A stretch of DNA of 64,000 nt from Yamagishiella unicocca. Taxonomy: Eukaryota > Chlorophyta > Chlorophyceae > Chlamydomonadales > Volvocaceae. The position numbers and the translations under genes are program-made. Of this stretch, positions 43,052 through 53,400 are shown one piece after another. The DNA lies in contig BDSL01000013.1 in NCBI GenBank assembly GCA_003116995.1, positions 62,001-126,000 on the forward strand, written 5' to 3'. The first letter of the stretch is position 1; the number at the start of each line of letters is the position of its first letter. The notes beneath the pieces are model-generated. The model saw only the letters and a list, made by a program, of their open reading frames with translations. It was not told the origin of the DNA and searched no databases.

Positions 43052-46000
43052 AGGTTGAGGCCTTCTACCTGAACTATTTCAAGAACCTGTGGCTTACACA
43101 CTAAACCACCCAAGAGGGCAGATTGAAAATACAAGACGGGGATGTTGATTATATACTGGTGTACGGGAGTGGTCGAACGGACCACTGTAAACGGGGGGGT
43201 TGTTGTAATCGTTACAGTGGGCTCCAGACCTGAAAAGGTAGAGCCATCGGGCGCATCGCCTGACACTGAAAAAGACAAGGAAAGCAGAGAAAACCGACGG
43301 TTCCGAAAGACAAACCACCCAGAGCCTCACAACCGAGAGCCCAGAGGAAACAGCAAGCACCAATACACAGGGGGAGGTTGCGCTGATGGCTCCCCTGCAC
43401 ATGGCCACATGCATCCCAAGCAGACCCCCGAATGGAGAGACAGCAGCACGCCTCGGCAACACAATCGGATAACTCCCCCCCCAAGATCCCGAAAACGTCC
43501 CACACCCGAAACGGGCCGATGCCCATAGCGAGACGGGAAGAAACAATGGTACTTAATACCATCAACCAGTTGAGGTCAACACCAACAGCAGTCTCTAGAA
43601 AAAGGCAGACCGGCAACACGCCCGAATGGCTGAGCCGTGGCGCAACCTTCGCCTGCAATACGGAAACCACTTCAGTATGCAACGCCAGGTAGCTTTGCAG
43701 GACTTGCGTAGGCTGCGTACTGGCACCGGCTGCGGCATGCGCGAGAGACACCAGGGCCGACGAAGCTGTGTCGGCGAAAGCTACCAGAGTCCAGAGAAAT
43801 GCTGAAAGAAGACCACAAAGTAGGATACAGCCCTGCAGGACTGATCAGGTAGAGCGACGACCGAAGCCGCCGCTGAGAGGCCATCATTGGCGAAGTTGAT
43901 ACTTCGCAACGAAGGGCGTGGGTGACCACCAGGCTAGCTGGACAGCCACAGGATACTCAGCGCAGGCACTCTGCAAAGCCACCGTGACGAGCCAGTATGG
44001 CCGCGGCGAGCGAAGGTGTGAACCAGATTGCTGCGAGCTGGATGGGATCCGACCGGTGCCGAAAGTTCCCGGGCGATGCGGGAGCTCCTCCTCCACATAC
44101 CAGACGACACCGCCATTCCATCCTCCTGAACTCCCATCTAGACGACCGGCAACAGCAAGCAGCTCCCATCTGGCCCCATGCACCGACGCTCGCGCGCCCC
44201 CTAAGGGGTCACGTGGTGCGAGTTTCCGCAGTATAGTAGTGCATTAAACTGTTGTTGTTGTTGGGGGGGTTGTTGTGGGCCGTTCGGGTCCGACCTCCCC
44301 GACTCCCAATGGAGCCTTAACCGCGCTGGGGCAGCATGCCTTGCTCGGATTGCCATTGCAATAAACGCGAGATGCACCAATCTGCGTCTGTGACATGAAT
44401 TGAGGAGGGACGACGGCGATTTGTCGAGTGATGTACGTTGCGGCAGTTTCGGCGATTGGCAACATGCTACAGCCTGCCAATCCCATATGGCCGCCACAGC
44501 CCGCTCTATACCTAGCGTTGGGCATGCGTCTTTGTCGATGGCGCAATTGATGCAGTTAGCTAAAACCGGACAGTGTGAGAGCCAGTTCATGGCGGATGCA
44601 AAACTTTCCTACGGGGCCGTTTCGTTCGCGCGCGTTCGTTATGCCTTCCAGACGTTACGACCACCACGAGGTGCCTCAGCAATCCGATGTTATTTCAACA
44701 ATGAAATAAAGGAATTATGATGAAAGACAATTGCACCATTGGCAACTTCGCCAAGAAAGTCGAGACCTCTCAATACCGGTAGCCCTCTGCAGCTGTCCAT
44801 TAGGAACGATCCTTTCAGCGACTCGCCTGCCCATCACGAGGCTTTTTTCTTGTATTGTTGTGACGTTTGTGGTTGCCAATCTTTAACATACAAGGCCGGG
44901 GCAAGGTTAGGTGGCTCGCAGCGCTACCCGTCCCCTTTCGGAGGCGGTCCCGGAAATCAATATAGGTATTGATAGTTTTTTAATACTTGTGAGCTTGCGC
45001 TGTGGGATGTATAGCGAACGAACGGGCTGTCACTTGATTTTAACCGTTTTTCAAAAGCGGGCCCAAAGCGGGCCCTAGCGGACTAGCTGGCCAATTGCAA
45101 TTCGTAAACATACGTTGCGCAGAGCAGCACGGGGCGTCCGCCCATGACGCGCTGACAGGAGAAAGGACGGCAAGGATGTGAGCAACCCCTTCGAAACCCC
45201 GACGGTTGGAACGCTTCCTTAGCGGTCGTTTACCGTGTTCGCGCACTTCCACGTCGCAGGCTCTCAGTGTGGTCGGCACGATGCGTCGTTGTAGGGGCTG
45301 GGGAGAGCCAGCCAGGACGCCGCGAGGCAGGCACGCACGGACAGCACACGCAAGAGGAGACCCCAGCGACGCGCATGCTTGCATGGCAGACGCGCCTGGG
45401 TGTCGCCAGCGGCGCAGGGCTGGCGGGGCCTGGTGTCGTGTCATGAGCCGGTTGTTGTTGTTGATCGCTCATCGTGCCGACACTGCGCCAGTAGTGTCCC
45501 ATCCAGCTGCGCGCCGTACATAATTACGTGTTGCTGGGTGGCGCGGGCGCGCGGCACCACAGCCCCGCGGACTGGCGCTGCTGGCAGGCGGGCTGCAGGT
45601 TACCAAGCTGCAGGGTCTCAAGTTCCAAACGTAAAGGCGGCGCTGACGGCGGCTGCGTCGACCTCGTGACCTATTCACGCAGCAAGCAGCCGTGGGCGTT
45701 CTTTAAGCGCGGTGTGTTACATTGTGTACAAGCACAACCAAAACAGCCAAGCAGAAGAACCACGCCGAGGGGTGAGGCATGGTTCCGCTAAATACTCTGC
45801 GGCACACCCGGATTTGGTCAGAAGGGCCCTGCGCCCGACCTGAATCGCGAGATTCACACGTGTCCCTATCGCTGTCGAAACCAGTAGAAACCGAATCCAT
45901 GACGCAATTAATCCTAACAGCAACAGAGGCGCTGTAGTTACGGCACAGCATACAAGCGGGAACGCAAATGCCCTGGCTCCGGAACCAATGCCGGTCAAAC

Positions 46001-46371
46001 GTGCATGCCGGCGCTGGGGCGTGGCAAGTCGCTACCTCTTCCGGGTGCTGACCCGGGTAACTCTTGACTCCCGACCGAAGCGCGGCCCACAGCTGAATTG
46101 TTACTTGCACGGCACTGTCGTTACAAGTCTGTAACTGGGCATCTCGTGCGAGAGGATATATTGAGCACGGCCGGGAATGCCAGAGGTGGCATGCCACCGT
46201 GCGAAGGCGGCGTAGGCTAATTAGGCCGATGTGCGCATCCTGTCCCTTGTGAGCCAGCAACTACCAACTGCCGAAAGCTATCAGACAATATAAGGCGAAG
46301 TCCGTTAATATTTGTTCAATGCACCGTACATAACAACGCACTCGCGAGACATCTCACTCTAACCGTCGCGC
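43052..46371. other. 3.3-kb gene-poor region
   Basis: No exon or RNA gene is recognised. Composition is close to even, unlike the flanking genes. The right half should contain the 3' flank of the next minus-strand units. Simple sequence includes a TTG run near 44250. A degenerate mobile element is possible, but I see no terminal repeats or conserved domain to support one. Confidence 0.35.
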
Positions 46372-46790
46372 TCAGATCCGCGTTTCTGGAGCGGCATCGA
46401 AACTAGGACTGATCAGGACTGATGCCCGCGAATCGACTATGCCGGTGCTGGGGCACGACAGCACCGCACCCATGGCAAACCAGCAGTCAACAGTCCGGAT
46501 TCGATTGTCAGGAAAGGAAAATGTCAGGAAAGGGAAACGCCTCACGCGGTCAGGACGCGACCGCATTCCTATATGTTGAGACTCGTGAGGGTGCCACGAC
46601 CCATCTCGTTTCGGACAATCCATGTGCTATGCGAGCACCGCTAGAGCCGGCATACCTGCAGGGGAAACCGTTCGTGGCCTTGCTTATCCACGTGGACGAC
46701 ACGCCCCGCAGGTTGCTGCTTGGGCCACATGAAGCCGACAACCGCTGCTGCCACCGCCGCCACTGCCCTGTGGCTCCTGATGAGAGTCAT
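46372..46790 (-). CDS. Candidate small N-terminally anchored protein, tentative
   Basis: ATG at 46790 begins a 45-codon exon ending at 46656 before a GTATGC donor. It encodes RSHRAVAAVAAAVVGFMW, a short membrane helix, then a polar segment with HVDKQGHERFPLQ. An acceptor near 46395 (CTCCAG) would add a few basic residues (KRGSERDG) and a stop. A TATAAATA lies upstream on the same strand near 46968-46960. Exon 2 is uncertain, and the overlapping plus-strand ORF (46422-46979) is an alternative reading. Confidence 0.25.
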
Positions 46791-47370
46791 GAGACCCTCT
46801 ATCACGCGGTGGCCCAATCTCCTGATCACAGGCCCAGCGCTCGTCGCCAATCAATCGCTACGAACAAGGCGGCCTTCCCCAGTGCTGGAACCCATACAGC
46901 CAGTGCACCTCATCCTTCAGCTAGCATGCACATGCGCCCGACTGCTGCAATCCTACCGGTATTTATAGGGCCCTCCTAGCCCGCGTCTGCTTCCGCCTTG
47001 CAACTCCAGCTGCGCGCGCCCACAGACTGACAGTGCTACGCCTGACTGACAAAACACCCACGAGACCCCCGCACGCCTTCATGCGGCTGCCCTCCAACCC
47101 GCTTCTGCTCAGCCCGTCCTCCCCCACCCTCCTGGCCTCACACCTGCCGCATGAGACCTGCCGCGACCTCCCCGAGCCAATGCACCTGGCATCCAGGTCC
47201 TGCATCCTGCATTTCTAGACACCTAGCTATGCGTCCCTGCAGCCCCGCCGCAGCGACGTCAGCTCGCTACTCCTTATCTGCCAGAGGGTTGGCCCGCGGC
47301 CATCAGAGCCACCGGGCTCGGAGGAGCGCCGTCCACCGCTGCTGCCGCCGCCAGCGGGCTATAGTGCGCC

Positions 47371-47545
47371 GTCATACGCCGGGTTGTCGTACGCCGTCAT
47401 ACGCCGGGTTATCGTACGCCGTCATACGCCGGGTTATCGTACGCCGTCACACGCCGGGTTGTCGTACGCCGTCACACGCCGGGTTGTCGTACGCCGTCAC
47501 ACGCCGGGTTGTCGTGCGCCGTCATACGCTGGGTTGTCGTGCGCC
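47371..47545 (+). repeat. 25-bp minisatellite at the 3' end of the coiled-coil gene
   Basis: Seven copies of a 25-bp unit containing CATACGCCGGGTTGTCGTAC. Because 25 is not a multiple of three, copy number changes the reading frame of the gene's last codons. Confidence 0.95.
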
Positions 47546-49296
47546 GTCATACCCGCACCGAACTGCATGGGTCGCGCCGTCACAGCGGCCGCCAGGACCC
47601 CCTCCGCCGGGCCTTCAGCGGCCGCCGAGCACGGCGCCGCCTGCTGCAAGTTGTCGTACATATCCATCTGGGCGCCATAGCATGGCGTCGACCGGCTGAC
47701 GTCATCATGGTCGGAGGTGGAGGCCGCGCTGCCGCGGTCCTCCAACGCGCACTCCAGCCCCCACAGCGGAAGGGGGTTGCAGTAGAACCGTATTGCGGCC
47801 GAGGGCGCGTCGCCACCACCGCTGCTCGTGCCGCCGACGGGGCGGATCGGCTGAAAGCGCCAGCCGGTGGCGACGGTGCTGTCCACGCTGGTGCGGCTGC
47901 TGCTGGGAACGGGGCTTGGGGAAGGGTCGAACGTGTACGGATGGAACATCTGACCAATGCCCTGCCCCACCTTGCAAACGGCCTGCTGCCTCTTTCCGGT
48001 GTGGTGGTGGCTGCCAGCTGACACAGCGCCGGGTGGTTCCGTTACGGGGCCTAACATGTCGCCCCGAGCGACGTTGAATCGGGCCTGCAGCATGTCGTAC
48101 TGTTCCCTCATCGCCCGCAACTCCCCCTCCAGCTGCCTGATCGCAACCTCGTGTTGGGTCGCCTGGGCCGAGTGCTCCGCGGCCAGCAGCTCGTGCCGCC
48201 TGCACAGCTCGCAGTGCGCCGCGCGGAGCTGCTCCAGCTGGGACCGCGCCGCCGCTAGGGCGCTGCCTGGTCCCGAGTCGGAAGCCAGGTCCGCCCGGTC
48301 GCTAAGCACCGCCGCCGCCCATCCTCCTGGATGGTGCTGCGGCGGCGCTGGCGGGGGAGCGTCCCGCCTACGAGGACAGCCGTCGGCGCTCACCGTTCCG
48401 CCCAGCGGTGGCATCGCTCCCTGATTTACGGACCCCGCCGCCGCCGGCGCGCCGTCACATGCCGCTGGGCTCGCCGGTTGGATGCTGCCGCCGCCCTTGC
48501 TGCACACGGCCGCGGGCAACAGCTCGTCCCGGGCGCCCGGCTGGGCCGTGGCTTGACCCGGACCGCCCACCTCGCGCACCGCGCGGAGCTCTCCCGCCTG
48601 AGCCGCGCAGGCGTCGGAGCTGCTGCAACGGCAGCAGTAGCTCGTGGTGGCGGTGCCGTTGGCGGTTGTGGAGGTGGCAGTAGCGATGGGCGACTGCGGG
48701 GGGCTGCCGCCGGGGCTGTCGCCGTCGTCCAGGGGAACCTGGGGCCGCGGTTGAGGCTGTTCCGCACAGCAGCTGGCGTGAAATGAGAGCATGCAGCTGG
48801 ATCTGGATCTGGATCCGGAGCTGGAGCTGCTGCGGTGGAAGACTGCGACGGGCGGCAGCTGGGGCAGGTCGGGACCGGGCGGTGCGTACGGCGACGACGA
48901 CGACTGGGGCTCGTGCTGGCCAGGCGACTGGGGCTTCGGCGGGGCGAGAGCTTGCGCCAGGCTTGAGCCGCCATGCTGTTCGGCCTGGAGTTGTTCCTGA
49001 CGCAGGTCGCCCCGGTGGTCTTGGCATTGGTGCTGGCGCTGGTCGTCACCGGGGCAGGGGGTCAGCGCGGCCGCCCGGTCCGCCCGGTCCGGTGTGTCAG
49101 GCTCCTCAGCGGTGCTGTCCGCAGTCCCGCCAGCCACGTTTTGCCCTCTATCACCCAGTGACCGATACCCAGGCACAGCGCCAGTGTCGTAGACCACGGC
49201 CTCGCCCTGTGCTAAGGTGCTCATGTGATGAGCTCCTCCCGTGCTCTGCGGGCTGATCCCGCGGTCGCCATCGGCGCCTGCGCCGTGGCCAAGCAT
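47497..49296 (-). CDS. Ser/Pro/Gln-rich protein with a central coiled coil, 599 aa or longer
   Basis: A long minus-strand frame runs from ATG 49296 to a TGA at 47497. The first 340 residues are low-complexity (Gln, Pro, Ser, Gly). A helical stretch at about 345-405 has regular Leu and Ala heptads (LAAARSQLEQLRAAHCELCR, then AIRQLEGELRAMREQYDMLQ) and should form a coiled coil. The C-terminal part is Gly/Ser/Pro-rich and ends inside the 25-bp minisatellite. The frame is open upstream of the Met to about 49503 and reads protein-like (EGLKTPSFLSEAADALPASN), so the true start is probably in an upstream exon. A candidate first exon begins at ATG 49843 but needs a weak donor. No family is recognised. 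Confidence 0.55.
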   Translation of the reverse strand: MLGHGAGADGDRGISPQSTGGAHHMSTLAQGEAVVYDTGAVPGYRSLGDRGQNVAGGTADSTAEEPDTPDRADRAAALTPCPGDDQRQHQCQDHRGDLRQEQLQAEQHGGSSLAQALAPPKPQSPGQHEPQSSSSPYAPPGPDLPQLPPVAVFHRSSSSSGSRSRSSCMLSFHASCCAEQPQPRPQVPLDDGDSPGGSPPQSPIATATSTTANGTATTSYCCRCSSSDACAAQAGELRAVREVGGPGQATAQPGARDELLPAAVCSKGGGSIQPASPAACDGAPAAAGSVNQGAMPPLGGTVSADGCPRRRDAPPPAPPQHHPGGWAAAVLSDRADLASDSGPGSALAAARSQLEQLRAAHCELCRRHELLAAEHSAQATQHEVAIRQLEGELRAMREQYDMLQARFNVARGDMLGPVTEPPGAVSAGSHHHTGKRQQAVCKVGQGIGQMFHPYTFDPSPSPVPSSSRTSVDSTVATGWRFQPIRPVGGTSSGGGDAPSAAIRFYCNPLPLWGLECALEDRGSAASTSDHDDVSRSTPCYGAQMDMYDNLQQAAPCSAAAEGPAEGVLAAAVTARPMQFGAGMTAHDNPAYDGARQPGV

Positions 49297-50426
49297 CCCG
49301 CTAAGTTGTCCTTCACTGCAGATGCAAGCAGTAGTTTTGGGAGTTGAATTTGACGCTGGTAGAGCATCGGCTGCCTCTGACAGGAACGATGGTGTTTTTA
49401 GGCCTTCTGGCGCGGGGTGCGGCCATCCGGCGGGACCATGGCTGCCGCGCGCTGCGGGGTATGGCGAAGAAGGAGGGGTGCAGGCGTTGATACGCGTAAT
49501 CTACTATCCTAAAATGCACCAGACGACCAAGGCATCCCGGTGGATCATCAGGTGAGACGAGTAACATAAATGACCGCAAAACTTCCTTGGCCACAGGGCT
49601 CGCTGCTTTCAGTGAGTCGGGCGATCATCGAAGGTGATCCTCTGCGGCACTGAACTTGCCTTTTAGCCTGGCATTGGAGCGCCAGTTCCGGCTCAGCTGC
49701 GAACTGCTGGAATTGGCAGGTGCGGACGGCAGGAACCACGAGTGGAGCAACGCGAACACACTGTTCGTCTCGTTCGTCTCTACTCCTAGATCTAGATCAC
49801 AGTGCATTGAGAGGTAGACTGGGGGCTCGGCGGCTGCACTCATCGCGCTGTCGGTCTGGACTAACCGACGTCGCGGGTTTAAGGAGGTGAAACTCTGTCA
49901 AGAGAGAGGGGCAAGACCTTCTATGGCACAATTAGCCATGCGACTCACGTCGACTACCTTTCGGGCCGCCAGGCCTCAATAATTAAATTGGGTGGTCAGT
50001 GCAAACCGATGTGGTATCTTCCCATTACGTATCTAGTTAACTAATCCTTATGTACGCATCTCATGGTTACACATGACCACTGCTGAATTGAAGAGGAGCC
50101 AATGCCCATAATCGCAGGTAGTGGTAAAGGGGAAAGGATTGTCGTACCAGCACAAAAAGCACAAGCACCTAGGCCACAAGGATGCTACAATATGCGTATA
50201 AGTAATTGCAAGCGTGGAAGATATATCTGAAAAAATTGCGTTAGCGCATCACACTGGTTCATCATTTCTGTATTGTTGTGTTGGTTATGTTCACCGGGCT
50301 CGTGGCCAGTAATCCCTTGGCGTAGACGTTCTTAAGTGTGATAACGTCATCGCATGGAATTCTCGGACTGCAAGAGGGAAGCGTACTTTTCTTGCCCTGT
50401 TCACCAGCGCCTACAACCCTGACGGG
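49297..50426. promoter_or_regulatory. Region between divergent coiled-coil and J-protein genes
   Basis: The first 550 bp probably include 5' exon sequence of the minus-strand coiled-coil gene (see that entry). The stretch 49850-50420 is AT-rich and should contain both promoters. I see no clear TATA box at a fixed distance from the J-protein ATG at 50427. Confidence 0.4.
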
Positions 50427-53400
50427 ATGCTGGGCTTAGTCCTAAAATGCATCAAATCTACCAGCAGCCTCCAGGCCGCGGCGCCACTTATCCATGTTGC
50501 CTGGGCGGCGCTGGGGAGGGGCAGAAACTACGGATCTGCGCCCGGAGACCGCAACGCAACCCTGCAAGGTAAGGCTGGGGTTCTGAACGGTGACGGGGTC
50601 GTGCATGGCGTCTCGCGCTGCTGTGCGGGCCGATGTGACGGCCCTCAAGCCCAGCCTCACAAACGCAGCGTGGAGCACCCCTCAGCCCGGCCCCTGTGCC
50701 CCCTCCTCACTCGTCCTCTCAACCTCCCTCCCCCCGTCCCCCTCAGCAATCATGGGCCGCGGAGTGCAGGTGTCAGTCCTCGAATTCGAGGTCTCCGCCG
50801 CCGAAGCCGTACGGCGCTTCAATGACTATCAACGCAAGTCCTGTATGTACCTCCACGCGCACAGTCTGCTGGAGCCACCTCCACCTCCACCTCCCCCCCG
50901 CACGGCCACCGGATCTCCGGCCGGCGGGCAGCATCCAACTGGACAGGCAGCCGGGGCGGCAGGGCTGGCTGGCGGTGAAGGCAGCGGCGGCATCGGCGGC
51001 ATCGGCACCGGGAAAAGGGCGGATGGCGGCGGCAGTGGCAGCAGTCTCACGGCCGCCTACATGCCGTACTGGTGCTTTGAAGCTACCTTCAGCAGTGAGG
51101 CTCGTGCCACTCTCGGCTTCAAGGACGAGAGGTGAGTCACTGCGCAGGTGGGCCCGATGCGGAGCGGGTTTGGGGCCGGGTGGCGCCGGAGACTTCCTGC
51201 TCACTGCGGAGCGGGGTTGGGGCCGGGTGGCGTCGGAGACTTCCTGCTCACGGGCGCGGCAGCTGCCAATCGATCCACGCACCAGGGGACAGGGGGGGTT
51301 TGGGTGTTTTGGACTTGGAAGCAAGGGGAGGAACGGCAGCACAGGACTCGGGTCTGGCGGGCGGTGGTGGTAGGGGGTGGGGGTGGCTGGGAGCGGAACA
51401 CTGCACACGTGTCCTACCCGTACCGGTACGAGTACAAGTACGGGTACGGGTACGGGCGCGGAGCGCACCAGGGCAGCGGGGAACGACGCAGGCGATGTCG
51501 TGGGATGAGGCGCTCTCTCTGAAGGAGGCCAGGCCGTTACTGCGGCCGTTACTGCGGCCGTTACTGCGGCCGTTCCTGCAGCCGTTACTGCGGCCGTTCC
51601 TGCAGCCGTTACTGCGGCCGTTACTGCGGCCGCTCCCTCCGGACGTGCGACATACCTCCGGACGCGCGTGACTGGTGTGAGCCGTGACACCATGAAGCCC
51701 CGCCGTGAGCCCCCCCCCCGTGTTGTAGCTCACCAGCGCATCGCTCCCTCGGCCCTCAGGACCGGCGAGCTGGTCTGGAAGGAGATGGCGGACCCGCTGG
51801 CGGTCAGCAGCCGCGAGGTGGCGTCGTACGACAACACGGCACTGCAGGTGTACGCGTCGTACAAGCACGTGCGCGACGTGGGCGAAGGCGCCGCGGGCGG
51901 CGGCTTGCCGCTGCGCGCCCGGCCGCTGGCCCCCGGCGAGGCGGGGGAGGGCGCTGTGGGGGGTGTGCCGCTGCAGGCCGCCAGCATGAAGCAGGGGGTG
52001 GCGTGGCAGCTGGCGCTGCGGGCGCTGATGCACCAGCAGCTGGCGGCTGCGACGGAGGCGATCAAGAAGGACACCGGGGCCGCAGACGTCAAGGACGTGC
52101 ACGTGACGATGCAGGTGGGACGAGCGGGTGGGACGAGCGGGTGGGACGAGCGGGAGTGGGACGAGCGGGTGGGAGCGAGCGGGTGGGAGCGAGGGAGGCG
52201 GCGAGGTAGGGGCGTAGCTGGCGAAGACCGGGTTACGGCGTGTGGTCGGGGTCGGAGGCGGGGCGGGGATGGAGGGGAGGCGGGCACACCAGGCGGTTGC
52301 GGCGGTTGCAGCGGTTGCAGCTCAGGGGTGAGCGGCGCGGGGAGGTGGAAGCGGAGCATGGTGCATTGCTGACATAAGGGTACGGGTACCGGTTCGGGTA
52401 CTGGTAAGCGGGTCCGTCCTCGCCTTACTTACTGTCTGTAGCAGGCACGGGAGGCGGGGAGGGGGTCTGGAGGGGCGAGGGGGAGGGCTGCAGCCGGTGG
52501 CTATCCCGTGATGCCGTTGATTCCGTTGGGACAACTCCTGATGTCCCGCCTGCTGCTGCTCCCCGGTCCCCCCCGCCCCCCCCCCCGCAGGTCCAGAGCC
52601 GGGTGTGCCGGCTGGTGTTCCTGCCCGCCTACATCGCGGTGTACCAGTACGGCACCCGCTACAAGCAGGGCACCAGCGGGGTCATCGTGCCGCAGGTGTT
52701 CACGGCGGTGGTCGGAGGAACACGAGATGGTGGGGCGGGGGGGGGGTCGAGGGAGACCCGTTGGGGGGGTGTCGAGGGGAGAAGGGAGAGGGGGGAGGGG
52801 AGGGGGGGAGGAAGGAGAGGGGGCGGAGGGGGACGAGGGGAGCGACGCGCTGGTTAGCTGCACCCCGGGGGGCTGTCATGCTCCCCCCTCAGTGGCCTCA
52901 TGGCGCCCGCGGTCGTCTTGATGTCCTGGAAGTGCCGTACAAACACAAACACAGCCATCGCGGTCACCAACAGGCGTCCGGGCCCATGCTGTAACTGGTC
53001 CCCCCCCCCTTTCTTACTTCCCATGTCGAGTAACCGGTTCTTTTGTGTACCCCCCCTTTTCGTACGCGTACGGCATGTTCGGGGAAGCCAACCTGACATG
53101 CGCCTCCCTGCCGTCCTCCCCCACCTCCCCCACATAGGCCGTGTGGCCGCTCCGCAGCACCTGTCCCCCGCCAAGGCCTCCCTCAGCACCGGCACCCTGG
53201 TGGGGGGTCTGGGGCTGCTGCTGGGGGACATGAGCTCCTGGGCGCCTCCCCTGCTGGGGCTGCAGGCGCTGGTGCCGCAGCTGGGGGCGGTGGAGGCGCT
53301 GACGCTGGCGGCGCTGGCAGCCAGCGGAGCGGGTGGGTGCGGGCGGGGGGGGGGGCAGCAAGCAGGTTGGGTGGCAGCAAGCAGGTTGGGTGGCAGCAAG

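Noticed and set aside
43094..43751. Overlapping hydrophobic minus-strand ORFs upstream of the pherophorin-like gene
   Set aside because: Sequence is Cys/Leu/Trp-rich without domain signatures; composition suggests untranslated or decayed DNA.
46422..46979. Possible Copia-like fragment (ATTHLVSDN and FVALLIHVDD)
   Set aside because: These resemble a retropepsin and a reverse transcriptase motif, but they are about 30 residues apart instead of hundreds, and no other domain or LTR is present.
49560..49640. Kinase-like glycine loop (GQGSFAVIYV) on the minus strand
   Set aside because: No other kinase motif (VAVK, HRD, DFG) follows in any frame within reach.
52860..53012. Possible extra J-protein exon (GLMAPAVVLMSWK)
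   Set aside because: Its phase does not fit the neighbours, while joining 52729 directly to 53138 gives a continuous frame (GGTRDGRVAAPQHLSPAKAS).
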